Shown: in pieces, positions 43,897 through 53,646 of the stretch | Layout: each line of letters begins with the position of its first letter | How positions within the stretch are numbered: the stretch's first letter is position 1 | Assembly (NCBI GenBank): GCA_016709385.1 | Contig: JADJMW010000005.1 | Span: 248,001 to 312,000, forward strand | Length of the DNA stretch: 64,000 nucleotides | Source: Candidatus Rubrivivax defluviihabitans | GTDB taxonomy: Bacteria; Pseudomonadota; Gammaproteobacteria; Burkholderiales; Burkholderiaceae_C | Reading direction: 5' to 3' | Notes under the pieces: model-generated | What the model was told of the DNA's origin: nothing | What the model saw: the letters and a program-made list of their open reading frames with translations, nothing else | Database searches by the model: none | Program-made: the position numbers and the translations under genes

Positions 43897-45135
43897 TCAA
43901 GGCTGCGCCTGCCGCGCGGCCGACGCCGCACCACCGGGCTTGGCCACTGCGGCCGGGCTGCCGGGCCCGCCCGGCTTGCCGCCGGCTGCGGGCTTGGAGA
44001 TGTCGATCACGCGCACCGGCAGGCGGTCGCCGCGCAGCAGCCGCGTCTGGCCGGCGGTGGCCACCACGTCGCCGGCCTGCAGGCCTTCGACGATCTCGAC
44101 CTTGCCCGGCAGGCGCAGCCCGATCTTCGCTTCCAGCCGCTGCGACAGCTTCTGCCCGTCGGGACCGTCGACGATCTTGAAGACGAACTGCTGGGCGCCC
44201 AGCGGAACCAGGGCTTCCTCGGGCACCAGCACGGCGCCTTCGCGCACGGAGAAGATCACGCGCGGCCGCGCGAACATGCCCGGCTTGAGCAGGGCGCCGG
44301 GGTTGTCCACCTGGGCCAGCACCTGCAAGGCGCGGCCGTTGGCGTCGACCTGCGAGTCCACCGCCTGCACGCGGCCCTTGAAGCTGCGGCCCGGCAGCGC
44401 GTCCACCGCCACGTCCACCGGCTGGCCGACGCGAAGGCGATCGATATACCGCTCGGGCACCGCGAACTGCACCGTCAGCGCCGTCAGATCCTCGATATTG
44501 ACGACGTCGGCGCCGTCCTTGACATAGTCGCCGATGTCCACCAGCTTGAGTCCCGCGGTGCCGTCGAACGGCGCCAGCACGCGCATGCGCGCCAGTTGCG
44601 CCTGCGCCAGCGCCACCTGGGCCTCGGCCACCTGCAGACTGGCGGCGTTCTGGTCGACGGCGCTCTGGCTGACGAAATTCTGCGCCAGCAGCTCGCGGCT
44701 GCGCTGCAGGTTCGTGCGCGCGATGCTGGCCTGCGCCTCGGCCTGCTTGAGCTGGGCCTGCTGCAAGGTGTCGTCCAGCTGCACCAGCAGCTGGCCGCGC
44801 TGCACGCGCTGGCCTTCGACGAAGCCCAGCCGCGCGATGCGACCGCTGACCTCGGGCCGCAGCATCACGCCCTGGCTCGACTTCAGCGAGCCCACGGCCT
44901 GCACGTCGTCGGTCAGCGTCATGGCTTCGACCCGAGCCACTTCCACGCCGACGGGCCCGCCGGGGCCGCCCGGGCGCCCGCCCGCGCCGCCAGCACCCGG
45001 CGCACCACCGCCCGGCTTCGCCCCCGGCGCAGCGGCCACCGGCACCGCACCGGTGGGCTGGTTCTGCCACCACCACGCCGCGGCACCGGCCAGCCCGATG
45101 CCGACGACGGCCACTGCCGTATAGATCTTTTTCAA
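43897..45135 (-). CDS. RND efflux periplasmic adaptor (membrane fusion protein), TTG start
   Basis: 412 residues. N-terminal membrane anchor (YTAVAVVGIGLAGAAAWWW), a Gly/Pro-rich linker (about 38-62), a lipoyl half-motif (LRPEVSGRIARLGFVEGQRVQRGQLLVQLD), an alpha-helical hairpin of about 75 residues (QAQLKQAEAQASIARTNLQ), the second lipoyl half (RVLAPFDGTAGL), beta-barrel and membrane-proximal domains. No ATG is available near the anchor; TTG at 45135 has GAGG eight nt upstream and places KKIY at the N-terminus. It joins the RND pump to an outer-membrane channel. The tail is rich in Gly, Ala, Pro and Lys. Confidence 0.9.
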   Translation of the reverse strand: MKKIYTAVAVVGIGLAGAAAWWWQNQPTGAVPVAAAPGAKPGGGAPGAGGAGGRPGGPGGPVGVEVARVEAMTLTDDVQAVGSLKSSQGVMLRPEVSGRIARLGFVEGQRVQRGQLLVQLDDTLQQAQLKQAEAQASIARTNLQRSRELLAQNFVSQSAVDQNAASLQVAEAQVALAQAQLARMRVLAPFDGTAGLKLVDIGDYVKDGADVVNIEDLTALTVQFAVPERYIDRLRVGQPVDVAVDALPGRSFKGRVQAVDSQVDANGRALQVLAQVDNPGALLKPGMFARPRVIFSVREGAVLVPEEALVPLGAQQFVFKIVDGPDGQKLSQRLEAKIGLRLPGKVEIVEGLQAGDVVATAGQTRLLRGDRLPVRVIDISKPAAGGKPGGPGSPAAVAKPGGAASAARQAQP

Positions 45136-45227
45136 GGGCAAGCCTCGCGGCAACGGAAAACCTCGGACTTTAGCGATCCCGGCCGAAGGCTGCTGCACTG
45201 GGGTTGAAGCCGCCGCCGCCGCGAGCT

Positions 45228-45674
45228 TCAGCCCAGCACCGAGTCGACGCCGCGGTTGGCCAGCTGGTCGGCGCGCTCGTTGCCCGGGTCGCCGGAGTGG
45301 CCCTTGACCCAGCGCCAGTGCACTTCGTGTGCGGCATTCAGCGAGTCCAGCCGCTGCCACAGCTCCACGTTCTTCACCGGCTGCCTGCTCGCGGTCTTCC
45401 AGCCGCGCGCCTTCCAGTTGTGGATCCAGCTCGTGATGCCGTCCTTCACATAGGCGCTGTCGGTGTAGATCGTGACCTTGCAGTGCCGCTTCAGCGAGGC
45501 CAGCGCCTCGATCACCGCGGTGAGCTCCATGCGATTGTTGGTGGTGAGCGGCTCGCCGCCGAAGAGTTCCTTCTCGCGTTCGCCGCTCTTCAGCCAGGCG
45601 CCCCAGCCGCCCGGGCCGGGGTTGCCACGGCAGGCACCGTCGGCGTAGATCACGACGTGCGTCGCTTCGACCAT
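45228..45674 (-). CDS. rnhA: Ribonuclease HI
   Basis: 148 residues, standard size. Degrades the RNA strand of RNA-DNA hybrids. The four acidic metal ligands are seen in [40 protein letters not shown] and [10 protein letters not shown]; the basic handle [15 protein letters not shown] and the [10 protein letters not shown] loop are present. ATG at 45674 shares one base with the upstream methyltransferase stop (TGATG), so translation is probably coupled. Confidence 0.97.
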   Translation of the reverse strand: MVEATHVVIYADGACRGNPGPGGWGAWLKSGEREKELFGGEPLTTNNRMELTAVIEALASLKRHCKVTIYTDSAYVKDGITSWIHNWKARGWKTASRQPVKNVELWQRLDSLNAAHEVHWRWVKGHSGDPGNERADQLANRGVDSVLG

Positions 45675-46501
45675 CAATGCTCCAGTTCGACCTCGGCCCG
45701 CGCCGGCTCGCGCCGGCGGCTGGCCACCACGGCCGACGCCGCCTTGGCCCGCCGCTTCTCGTCACGCAGCAGGCCGACCAGGCGCATGCCGCGCACGCGC
45801 TTCACCGCCACCAGGAAGTACACCGCGCCCAGCACCGGCCACCAGCGGTCGCCCACGCGGTCCATCCAGGCGAAGCGCTGCAGCCACTGTTCGCTGCGCA
45901 CCGGCGGCCGCCAGCAGCCGAAGCGCCCGGCCTCGACCTCGAAGCTCAGCAGCCGCAGCCAGTCGCGCAGCCGCCAGTAGCCGATGAATTCGCCGGAGCG
46001 CGGCAGGTACAGGCTCTGATCGCGGCCAAAACCCAGGCCGCGCTGCAAATGGCCGGCGCGCTGGCGCAGTCCCCACAGGCTGGCCGGGTTGAAGCCGGCG
46101 ATGACGACGCGGCCTTCGGGCACCAGCACACGCTCCACCTCGCGCAGCGTCTGGTGCGGGTCGCGCGCCAGCTCCAGCGCATGCGGCAGCACCACGAGGT
46201 CGATGCTGGCATCGGGAAAGGGCAGCGCCTCGAAGTCGCAGTGCAGGCTGACCGGCTCGTGCGCCGGCATCGTTGTGATCATCGAATCCAGCGGTGGCGG
46301 CATCGGCAGCGCCTCGGGCACCACGAGAGAATCGCTCGCCACCCAGCGGTGCGGCATGCGGTTGGCGCGCAGGCCGTCGAGTTCGGGCAGCCCCAGCTGC
46401 AGGGCATGAAAGCCGAAGGCGTCGGTCACCGCATGATCGAGCCGGTCCTGTTCCCAGGCCAGAACATGGCGGCCCGGCGCGGTTCGCAGCCAGACCCCCA
46501 T
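45674..46501 (-). CDS. Class I SAM-dependent methyltransferase
   Basis: 275 residues from the ATG at 46501, or 284 from the ATG at 46528. The Methyltransf_11-like core has [47 protein letters not shown], but a canonical motif I Gly-rich loop is not obvious, and the N-terminal third ([33 protein letters not shown]) is typical of a family found upstream of rnhA in Burkholderiales. Its substrate is unknown. The start at 46528 would overlap the divergent gloB start, so 46501 is preferred. The 3' end is a basic tail. Confidence 0.78.
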   Translation of the reverse strand: MGVWLRTAPGRHVLAWEQDRLDHAVTDAFGFHALQLGLPELDGLRANRMPHRWVASDSLVVPEALPMPPPLDSMITTMPAHEPVSLHCDFEALPFPDASIDLVVLPHALELARDPHQTLREVERVLVPEGRVVIAGFNPASLWGLRQRAGHLQRGLGFGRDQSLYLPRSGEFIGYWRLRDWLRLLSFEVEAGRFGCWRPPVRSEQWLQRFAWMDRVGDRWWPVLGAVYFLVAVKRVRGMRLVGLLRDEKRRAKAASAVVASRRREPARAEVELEH

Positions 46502-46529
46502 CTCTATAATCGATTCGTCTCTCGTCATG

Positions 46530-47312
46530 ATGAACCTGGTCGCCCTGCCCGCCTTCGCCGACAACTACATCTGGATGCTGCACGACGGCGCAAAAGCCGT
46601 GGTGGTGGATCCGGGCGATGCGGCACCCGTGCGTGCCGCGCTCGAAGCCCATGGTCTCGTGCTGGCGGCGATTCTAGTGACGCACCACCACCCGGACCAT
46701 GTCGGCGGCATCGCCGATCTGCGGCCGCATCTGCAGGGTCCCGTCTTCGGTCCGGCCCGCGAGAAGATCCCGGGCCCGTTCACGCCGCTGCACGACTGCG
46801 ACACCATCCAGGTGATCGGCCTGCATTTCACGGTGCTCGACGTGCCCGGCCACACCGCCGGGCATATCGCCTACCTGCAGCAGGGCGATGCGGTGCCGGG
46901 CCTCTTGGCGCCGATCCTGTTCTGCGGCGATACGCTCTTTTCCGCCGGCTGCGGCCGCCTGTTCGAAGGCACGCCCGGCCAGATGTTCGATTCGCTGGCC
47001 AGGCTGTCCGCGCTGCCGGCCGAGACCCAGGTCTGCTGCACGCACGAATACACGCTGTCCAACCTGCGTTTCGCAGCGGCCGTGGAGCCCGGCAATGCCG
47101 AGCGCGCGGCGTACGAAGTGCGCTGCCGCGAGTTGCGTGCGGCCGAGTTGCCCACGCTGCCGTCTGCCATCGGCCGCGAACGGCAGATCAATCCTTTTCT
47201 GCGCTGCGACGCGCCCGAGGTCGTGGCCGCGGCGCGGGCGCAGGGCGCAACGAGCAGCGATCCGCTGGCCGTCTTCACGGCGCTGCGCGAATGGAAGAAC
47301 CGGTTCTCATGA
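46530..47312 (+). CDS. gloB: Hydroxyacylglutathione hydrolase (glyoxalase II)
   Basis: 260 residues. Opening NLVALPAFADNYIWML is typical of GloB. The binuclear metal site THHHPDHVGG at 51-60 (H-x-H-x-D-H), VPGHTAGHIAYL and FCGDTLFSAGCGRLFEG complete the metallo-beta-lactamase fold; the C-terminal helical domain (TLPSAIGRERQINPFLR) binds glutathione. It hydrolyses S-lactoylglutathione in methylglyoxal detoxification. A TATAAT lies at 46505-46510, close to the start. The stop overlaps the mltD start (ATGA). Confidence 0.95.
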   Translation: MNLVALPAFADNYIWMLHDGAKAVVVDPGDAAPVRAALEAHGLVLAAILVTHHHPDHVGGIADLRPHLQGPVFGPAREKIPGPFTPLHDCDTIQVIGLHFTVLDVPGHTAGHIAYLQQGDAVPGLLAPILFCGDTLFSAGCGRLFEGTPGQMFDSLARLSALPAETQVCCTHEYTLSNLRFAAAVEPGNAERAAYEVRCRELRAAELPTLPSAIGRERQINPFLRCDAPEVVAAARAQGATSSDPLAVFTALREWKNRFS

Positions 47313-48868
47313 TCCCTGTCCCCATGCTGGCACGCGCGTTGCCGTTCTTGCGACATCTGGCCACGTCGGCCAGCATGGTCGCGGCCGGGCTGATGGCCGG
47401 CTGCGCCGGCCTGCCGGCGACCGAATCGACCGCGACCGGCAATCCCGTCGCGACGGCGGCACCCTCCGAACAGGAATTCGGTGCCCTGGAGGTCAGCGCC
47501 GCGCCGCAGGTGCGCGCTTTCGACATCGTGCTGGCCCCGCTGCAGCCGCGCGGCCGCCTCGACCCCGAACAGGACGCCGAGCGCACCAACCTCTGGCAGC
47601 GCGTGCGCGACGGTTATGCCATGCCGCCGCTCGAAGGCGAACTGGTGCAGAAGTGGGAGCAGTGGTACTCCAGCCGTCCCGACTACGTGCAGCGCATGAC
47701 CGAACGCGGTGGCCGCTACCTGTTCCACATCGTCGAGGAAGTCGAATTGCGCGGCCTGCCCAGCGAACTGGCCTTGCTGCCCTTCATCGAGAGCGCCTTC
47801 AATCCCCAGGCCGTGTCCAGCGCGCGGGCCTCGGGCATGTGGCAGTTCATGCCCGCCACCGGCAAGGACTTCGAACTGCAACAGAACCTGTTTCGCGACG
47901 ATCGCCGCGACGTGCTGGCCTCCACCCGCGCCGCGCTGGACTACCTGCAGCAGCTGCACGCGCAGTTCGGCGACTGGCATCTGGCGCTGGCGGCCTACAA
48001 CTGGGGCCAGGGCAACGTGCAACGCGCGGTCGACCGCAACCGCAAGGCCGGCCTGCCCACCGACTACAGCAGCTTGAAGATGCCGGAGGAGACGCGCAAC
48101 TACGTGCCCAAGCTGCAGGCGGTGATGAATCTCGTGGCCAGCCCCGAGGCCTACGGTCTGGCCTTGCCGCGGCTGGAGAACCACCCTTATTTCCTGACGG
48201 TACAGATCGAGCGCGACATCGACGTCGCGCTGGCCGCGGCGCTGGCGGGCCTGCCGCTGGAGGAGTTCCAACACCTGAACCCGCAGCACAACAAGCCGGT
48301 GATCCTGGCCGCCGGCACACCGCAGCTGCTGCTGCCCTACGACAACGCCAACCGCTTCCTGCGCCGACTGGCCCTGCATGCCGGCCCCACCGCCACCTGG
48401 ACGGCCTGGGTGGCGCCGACCACCTTGAAACCGGCCGAGGCCGCGAAGCAGGTGGGCATGACCGAAGCCCGCCTGCGTGAAGTCAACCGCATTCCCCCGC
48501 GCATGCTGGTGCGCGCGGGCTCGACGCTGCTGGTCCCGCGCGCCGACCACCGCGACGCCGACGTGGCCGAGCATATCGCCCACACCGCATCGCTCACGCT
48601 GGCGCCGGAAGCCCGACCGCAGCGCCGCGTGGTGATCAAGGCGCGCAAGGGCGACAGCGTGGTCACGGTGGCACGCCGCATGGGTGTCAGCGTGTCGCAG
48701 GTGGCGCAATGGAACAAGGTCGGCGTGCGCGCCGGCTTCAAGCCGGGACAGCAAGTCGTGGTCATGCTGCCGGCCACGACGAACAAGACGGTGTCGCGCA
48801 AGGCGGTGCCCACGCGCAACGCCAAGCCGGCGCCAGGCAGCCGCGCCAAGCCGGCCCGGGTGAAGTAA
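47309..48868 (+). CDS. mltD: Membrane-bound lytic murein transglycosylase D (lipoprotein)
   Basis: 519 residues. The signal ends in LMAGC with the lipobox cysteine at 32, so an outer-membrane lipoprotein is expected. The SLT domain follows: LPSELALLPFIESAFNPQAVSSARASGMWQFMPATG with the catalytic glutamate in ESAF, then ALAAYNWGQGNVQRA. C-terminal LysM domains bind peptidoglycan; RVVIKARKGDSVVTVARRMGVSVSQVAQWNKV is the clear one. It cleaves glycan strands with anhydro-muramyl formation. The very end is Lys/Pro/Ala rich. The start overlaps the gloB stop. Confidence 0.95.
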   Translation: MIPVPMLARALPFLRHLATSASMVAAGLMAGCAGLPATESTATGNPVATAAPSEQEFGALEVSAAPQVRAFDIVLAPLQPRGRLDPEQDAERTNLWQRVRDGYAMPPLEGELVQKWEQWYSSRPDYVQRMTERGGRYLFHIVEEVELRGLPSELALLPFIESAFNPQAVSSARASGMWQFMPATGKDFELQQNLFRDDRRDVLASTRAALDYLQQLHAQFGDWHLALAAYNWGQGNVQRAVDRNRKAGLPTDYSSLKMPEETRNYVPKLQAVMNLVASPEAYGLALPRLENHPYFLTVQIERDIDVALAAALAGLPLEEFQHLNPQHNKPVILAAGTPQLLLPYDNANRFLRRLALHAGPTATWTAWVAPTTLKPAEAAKQVGMTEARLREVNRIPPRMLVRAGSTLLVPRADHRDADVAEHIAHTASLTLAPEARPQRRVVIKARKGDSVVTVARRMGVSVSQVAQWNKVGVRAGFKPGQQVVVMLPATTNKTVSRKAVPTRNAKPAPGSRAKPARVK

Positions 48869-49022
48869 GCGCGGCGGCGCCGCGTCAAGGCGCGGCCGCC
48901 GCCGCGGCCCGCGGCACGCTGCAGACTCCGGCCGCGCCTCGGGACTGGCGGCCCCGCCCCACCCCCGGCCGCCGGCGCGATACCCGCGCCCAAGCACACC
49001 GCAGAATGCACCTCGAGACGCC

Positions 49023-50030
49023 ATGAACATCATCATCCTCGACGACTACCAGGATGCCGTGCGCAAGCTGCCCTGCGCTGCGCGGCTGGAGCCCTACAAC
49101 GCCAAGGTCTTCACCAACACGGTCAAGGGCACGGGTCAGCTCTCGGTGCGCCTGCGCGACGCCGAGGTGCTGGTACTGATCCGCGAACGCACGCACTTCC
49201 CGCGCGCGCTGCTGGAGAAGCTGCCCAAACTCAAGCTCATCTCGCAGACCGGGCGCGTGGGCCCGCACATCGACATCGAGGCCTGCACGAAGCTGGGCAT
49301 CGCGGTGGCCGAAGGCGTGAGTTCGCCAGTGGCGCCGGCCGAGCTGACCTGGGCGCTGGTGATGGCCGCGATGCGGCGGCTGCCGCAGTACATCGGCAAC
49401 CTCAAGCACGGCGCCTGGCAGCAGAGCGGGCTGAAGACGGCGTCGATGCCGCCGAATTTCGCCATCGGCATGCTGCTGTCCGGCAAGACGCTGGGCATCT
49501 GGGGCTACGGCAAGATCGGCCGCCTGGTGGCCGGTTACGGCGTGGCCTTCGGCATGAAGGTGCAGGTGTGGGGCAGCGAAGAGGCCCGCGAGCGCGCGGT
49601 GGCCGACGGGCACGTGGCGGCCGAGAGTGGCGAGTCCTTCTTCGAGACCTGCGACGTGCTGTCGCTGCATTTGCGCTTGAGCGAACGTACGCGCGGCATC
49701 GTGCGGCTGGACGCGCTTTCGCGCATGAAGCCCACGGCGCTGCTGGTCAACACCTCGCGTGCCGAACTGCTGGAGGAAAACGCGCTCGTCGCCGCGCTCA
49801 ACCGTGGCCGCCCCGGCATGGCGGCGGTCGATGTGTTCGAGAGCGAACCCATCCTGCAAGGCCACCCACTGCTGCGGCTGGAAAATGCCGTCTGCACGCC
49901 TCACATCGGCTTCGTGGAACAGGACAGCTACGAGCTGTTCTTCGGCGTCGCCTTCGACAACGTCATCAATTTCATTCGCAACGAACCCAGCCACCTGGTC
50001 AACCCCGAAGCGCTGAAGGTGCTTCGGTGA
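49023..50030 (+). CDS. D-2-hydroxyacid dehydrogenase family protein
   Basis: 335 residues, NAD(P)-dependent. The nucleotide fold has GKTLGIWGYGKIGRLVAGYGVAFGMKVQVWGSEEA. The catalytic set is Arg in LLVNTSRAELLEENAL, Glu in AVDVFESEPIL and His in CTPHIGFVEQDSYE. The N-terminal substrate domain contains KLKLISQTGRVGPHIDIEACTKLGIAV. It is not clearly phosphoglycerate dehydrogenase, as it lacks ACT or ASB domains; relatives reduce 2-oxo acids such as glyoxylate or hydroxypyruvate. The TTG-started MFS gene is 36 bp downstream. Confidence 0.9.
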   Translation: MNIIILDDYQDAVRKLPCAARLEPYNAKVFTNTVKGTGQLSVRLRDAEVLVLIRERTHFPRALLEKLPKLKLISQTGRVGPHIDIEACTKLGIAVAEGVSSPVAPAELTWALVMAAMRRLPQYIGNLKHGAWQQSGLKTASMPPNFAIGMLLSGKTLGIWGYGKIGRLVAGYGVAFGMKVQVWGSEEARERAVADGHVAAESGESFFETCDVLSLHLRLSERTRGIVRLDALSRMKPTALLVNTSRAELLEENALVAALNRGRPGMAAVDVFESEPILQGHPLLRLENAVCTPHIGFVEQDSYELFFGVAFDNVINFIRNEPSHLVNPEALKVLR

Positions 50031-50066
50031 AGTGCCACGCTGAAGGTAAGCGGTGAAGGTCCCGTC

Positions 50067-51245
50067 TTGACCGCCGCGGCTGTCGACGTCGACCGTGCCA
50101 GCCGCGCGCTGCTGGCAGGCAATTTCGCCATCGGCTGCGGCGTCATGGTCACCGCCGGCGCGCTGAACGACTTGTCGCAATCGCTGCAGGTCTCGGCGGC
50201 CGTGGGCGGCCAGTTGATCACCGCCGCGGCGGTGGCGATGGGCGTGGGCGCGCCGCTGCTGGCCGCGGCCATGGGCCGGTGGGACCGGCGCCGGCTGCTG
50301 ACGCTGGCGCTGCTGTGGTTCGCCGTTGGGCACGCCCTGTCGGCGCTGATGCCGAGCTTCGGCACGCTGCTGCCGGTGCGCGTGATCACCATGCTGGCCG
50401 CCGCGGTTTTCACGCCGCAGGCCGCGGCGGCGATCAGCGTGCTGGCGCCGCCGCAGCGGCGCGGCCGCGCCATCACCTTCATCTTCCTGGGCTGGTCGCT
50501 GGCCTCGGTGCTGGGCATGCCGGCGCACAGCTATGTGGCCGAGACGCTCGGCTGGCGCTGGGCCTTCGCGCTGGTCGCCGTGCTCAGCATCGCCGCGGCG
50601 TGGGGCGTGTGGCGCGCGCTGCCCGGCGGCGTGCGACCGGCGCCGATGTCGCTGCGCCACTGGGGTGCGGCCTTGTCCAACCCGCTGTTCATGGCCATGG
50701 TGGCGGTGACGGCGCTCAGCGGAGCCGGGCAGTTCACGCTGTTCAGCTATTTCGCGCCCTACTACCGGCAGGAACTGGGCGCCAGCGCCGGCGGCGTGAG
50801 CTTCCTTTTCCTGTGGTTCGGTGCCTTCGGGCTGCTGGGCAACCTGCTGCTGTCGCGCAGCATCGACCGCTGGGGTGCGGCGCGCTGCGTCAATTTCACG
50901 CTGGCGCTGATGGCGCTGAGCCTGGCGGCCTGGCCGCTGGCCTCCAGCGTGACGGTCATGACGCTCGTGCTGGTGCCGTGGGCGCTGGGCTGCTTCGCGT
51001 CGAACTCGGCGCAGCAGGCGCGGCTGTCCGGCAGCACCGGCGCCTTTGCGCCGGCGCTGCTGGCACTCAATACCTCGGCCATCTATCTGGGCCAGGCCGT
51101 GGGCGCCGGCAGCGGCGGCGTGCTGCTCACCGCCGGCGGGTACCCCGCCTTGTCGTGGGCGGCGCTGGCCTGGATGGCGCTGGCCATCGCGGTCAGCGTC
51201 TGGGTCGGACGGCGCATGCGGGCTGCGCCCTCGGGGCACGGCTGA
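50067..51245 (+). CDS. MFS transporter (AraJ/CmlA-like), TTG start
   Basis: 392 residues with twelve hydrophobic segments of the DHA12 type. FAIGCGVMVTAGALNDLSQSL, GAPLLAAAMGRWDRRRLL (motif A), RVITMLAAAVFTPQAAAAISVLAPPQRRGRAI and GQFTLFSYFAPYY are typical of sugar-efflux or chloramphenicol-type exporters. The start is a TTG at 50067 with GAAGGT nine nt upstream; no ATG lies before the first helix. It follows the D-2-hydroxyacid dehydrogenase gene by 36 bp and may share its transcript. Substrate unknown. Confidence 0.85.
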   Translation: MTAAAVDVDRASRALLAGNFAIGCGVMVTAGALNDLSQSLQVSAAVGGQLITAAAVAMGVGAPLLAAAMGRWDRRRLLTLALLWFAVGHALSALMPSFGTLLPVRVITMLAAAVFTPQAAAAISVLAPPQRRGRAITFIFLGWSLASVLGMPAHSYVAETLGWRWAFALVAVLSIAAAWGVWRALPGGVRPAPMSLRHWGAALSNPLFMAMVAVTALSGAGQFTLFSYFAPYYRQELGASAGGVSFLFLWFGAFGLLGNLLLSRSIDRWGAARCVNFTLALMALSLAAWPLASSVTVMTLVLVPWALGCFASNSAQQARLSGSTGAFAPALLALNTSAIYLGQAVGAGSGGVLLTAGGYPALSWAALAWMALAIAVSVWVGRRMRAAPSGHG

Positions 51246-51289
51246 GGCCGGTCGCCGGGCCGGAGGCCGCAAGCGCGCGCCGCAGCGGC

Positions 51290-51916
51290 CTACTTGGTGC
51301 CGAAGATCTTGTCGCCGGCGTCGCCCAGGCCGGGAATGATGTAACCCATCTCGTCGAGGTGGCTGTCCACCGCCGCCGTCCAGCAGCGCACGTCGGGGTG
51401 GGCCGCATCCAGCGCCCGGATGCCCTCGGGGGCAGCCACCAGCACCAGCGCGCGGATGTCCTTGCAGCCGCGCTGCTTGAGCAGATCCACGGTGGCGATC
51501 ATCGATCCCGCGGTGGCCAGCATGGGGTCGACGATGAGCGCCGTGCGCTCGCTCAGGTGGCCGACGAAGCGTTCGAAATAGTGCTCGGGCTGCAGCGTCT
51601 CGTGGTTGCGGCTCAGGCCCACCACGCTGACGCGCGCGTTGGGAATCATGTCCAGCACGCCGTCGAGCATGCCCAGGCCGGCGCGCAGGATGGGCACCAC
51701 GGTGACTTTCTTGCCGGCGATTTGCTCGATGGCGGTCGGCCCGCTCCAGCAGGCGATGGTGGTCGTCTCCAGCGGAAAGTCGGCGGTGGCCTCGTAGGCC
51801 AGCAGGCGCCCCAGTTCACCCGTGAGTTCGCGGAATTTCTTGGTCGAGATGTCCTTGTCGCGCAGCAGGCCGACCTTGTGGCGCACGAGGGGGTGGCGGA
51901 CGTGGAAGACGGGCAT
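51290..51916 (-). CDS. upp: Uracil phosphoribosyltransferase
   Basis: 208 residues. [46 protein letters not shown], the PRPP loop [18 protein letters not shown] (where many relatives have TGGT/S) and the uracil-binding [18 protein letters not shown] are characteristic. It salvages uracil to UMP. ATG at 51916. It is convergent with the MFS gene, 44 bp apart. Confidence 0.96.
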   Translation of the reverse strand: MPVFHVRHPLVRHKVGLLRDKDISTKKFRELTGELGRLLAYEATADFPLETTTIACWSGPTAIEQIAGKKVTVVPILRAGLGMLDGVLDMIPNARVSVVGLSRNHETLQPEHYFERFVGHLSERTALIVDPMLATAGSMIATVDLLKQRGCKDIRALVLVAAPEGIRALDAAHPDVRCWTAAVDSHLDEMGYIIPGLGDAGDKIFGTK

Positions 51917-52033
51917 GGTGGGGACTGGATCGGGTCCGAGGGCGATGCGCCCCAGTGTAGCGAGGGCACGTGACGCGAGTCCCATGACGCGGGTCTCGGT
52001 CCGCGAACCTCGGTGCGAGCCCCAGGGCCAGCC

Positions 52034-52768
52034 TCAGCCCCGTCGCTGCCGCAGTGCCTCGTACAGGCACACCCCGGCCGCGACCGAGACGTTCAGGCTC
52101 TCCACCGCGCCGGCCATGGGAATGCGCACCAGCTCGTCGCAGGTCCTGCGCGTGAGCTGGCGCAGGCCAGCGCCCTCGGCGCCCAGCACCAGCGCCACGG
52201 GGCCGCGCAGGTCGGCCTCGAAGACCGTCGCGGCAGCGTCGTCGCTGGTGCCGATGACGCGCAGGTCGCGCTCCTTGAGTTCGTTCAGCGTGCGCGCCAG
52301 GTTGGTCACCATCAGGTAGGGCACCGTCTCGGCGGCGCCGCTGGCCACCTTGGCCACGGTGGCGTTCAGCCCCACGGCGTGGTCCTTGGGGGCGACGACG
52401 GCGTGCGCGCCGGCACCGTCGGCCACGCGCAGGCAGGCGCCCAGGTTGTGCGGATCGGTCACGCCGTCGAGCACCAGCACCAGCGGTGCGCCACTCACGC
52501 CGTCGAGCACCTCGTCCAGCGAATGCTGCGCCTTCAGCGCCGAGACGCGCGCCACCACGCCCTGGTGGCGCGTGGTGCCGGCCAGCTGCGTCAGCCGCGC
52601 GTCGTCGCTGTCGATCAGTCGCGCGCCGGCTTCGCGGGCGCGTTCGACGAACTGGCGCATGCGGGCGTCGCGCCGCGTGGCGTCGACGTGGATCTCGGCG
52701 ATGGAGGCGGGCGCGGTCTTCAGCCGCACGGTGACGGCATGGAAGCCGAACAGGACCTTGGTGCTCAT
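52034..52768 (-). CDS. rlmB: 23S rRNA (guanosine-2251-2'-O)-methyltransferase
   Basis: 244 residues of the SpoU/TrmH knotted family. The N-terminal RNA-binding domain ([37 protein letters not shown]) precedes the knot motifs [58 protein letters not shown] and [20 protein letters not shown]. It methylates G2251 in the ribosomal P loop. ATG at 52768. It is divergent from the parA gene with about 90 bp between starts. Confidence 0.95.
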   Translation of the reverse strand: MSTKVLFGFHAVTVRLKTAPASIAEIHVDATRRDARMRQFVERAREAGARLIDSDDARLTQLAGTTRHQGVVARVSALKAQHSLDEVLDGVSGAPLVLVLDGVTDPHNLGACLRVADGAGAHAVVAPKDHAVGLNATVAKVASGAAETVPYLMVTNLARTLNELKERDLRVIGTSDDAAATVFEADLRGPVALVLGAEGAGLRQLTRRTCDELVRIPMAGAVESLNVSVAAGVCLYEALRQRRG

Positions 52769-52857
52769 TGGCCGATGCTAGCCGCCCGCCGCGGCGGGGC
52801 CGTGACGCCGATGTTGCGGCGCACAATAGCGTCATTTACAGCACAGGAAAGTTCGGC

Positions 52858-53623
52858 ATGCGACGGGTCGTTTTCAATCAGAAGGGCGGCGTGGGCAAGT
52901 CCACCATCACCTGCAACCTGGCCGCCATCGCGGCCCACGAGGGCTGGCGTACGCTGGTCGTGGACCTGGACCCGCAGGCCAATTCCACGCGTTATCTGCT
53001 GGGCGAGGCAGCCAGCGAAGAAACGCCCGGTGCCGCCGAATTCTTCGAGACCACGCTCAAGTTCAGCCTGCGCCCGCAGGCCACCAAGCGACTTCATCGT
53101 GGAAACGCCGTGGGAGAACCTGCACCTCATGCCGGCCAGCCCGCTGCTCGACGAACTGCACGGCAAGCTGGAAAGCCGCTACAAGATCTACAAGCTGCGC
53201 GAGGCGCTGGCGGCGCTGGAGGGCGACTACGACGCGGTCTGGATCGACACCCCGCCGGCGCTGAACTTCTACACCCGCTCGGCGCTGATCGCGGCCGACG
53301 CCTGCCTGATCCCCTTCGATTGCGACGATTTCTCGCGCCGCGCGCTGTACGGCCTGCTGGAGACGGTGAAGGAGATCCAGGCCGACCACAACGCCGACCT
53401 GCGCGTGGAAGGCATCGTCGTCAACCAGTTCCAGCCGCGCGCCAGCCTGCCGCAGCGCACGGTGCAGGAACTCGTCGACGAGGGCCTGCCGGTGCTCGAG
53501 CCTTATCTCAGCGCCAGCGTGAAGATCAAGGAATCGCACGAACAGGCGCGGCCGATGATCCACCTGGACCCGAGGCACAAGCTGACGCAGGAATTCGTGG
53601 CGCTGTTCGAGGCCTTGGGTTGA
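52858..53623 (+). pseudogene. ParA-family ATPase gene with a +1 frameshift
   Basis: The reading frame starts at ATG 52858 after AGGAAAG. The first part ([41 protein letters not shown]) has the deviant Walker A of ParA/MinD ATPases. At 53086-53087 the frame shifts: homology continues in the other frame from [19 protein letters not shown] through [20 protein letters not shown] to [10 protein letters not shown]. Removing one A of ACCAAGCGAC restores a 254-residue protein. This could be a sequencing error, a true mutation or a programmed event. No parB is nearby, so this is a stand-alone ParA-like protein. The product would bind ATP and organise cargo on the nucleoid or membrane. Confidence 0.85.
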
Positions 53624-53646
53624 CGGCCGGCCGCGACAATACCGGC

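Noticed and set aside
52858..53623. Chromosome partition ParA of a parAB locus
   Set aside because: No parB, parS cluster or gid/rsmG genes are nearby; it is a stand-alone ParA-like ATPase.
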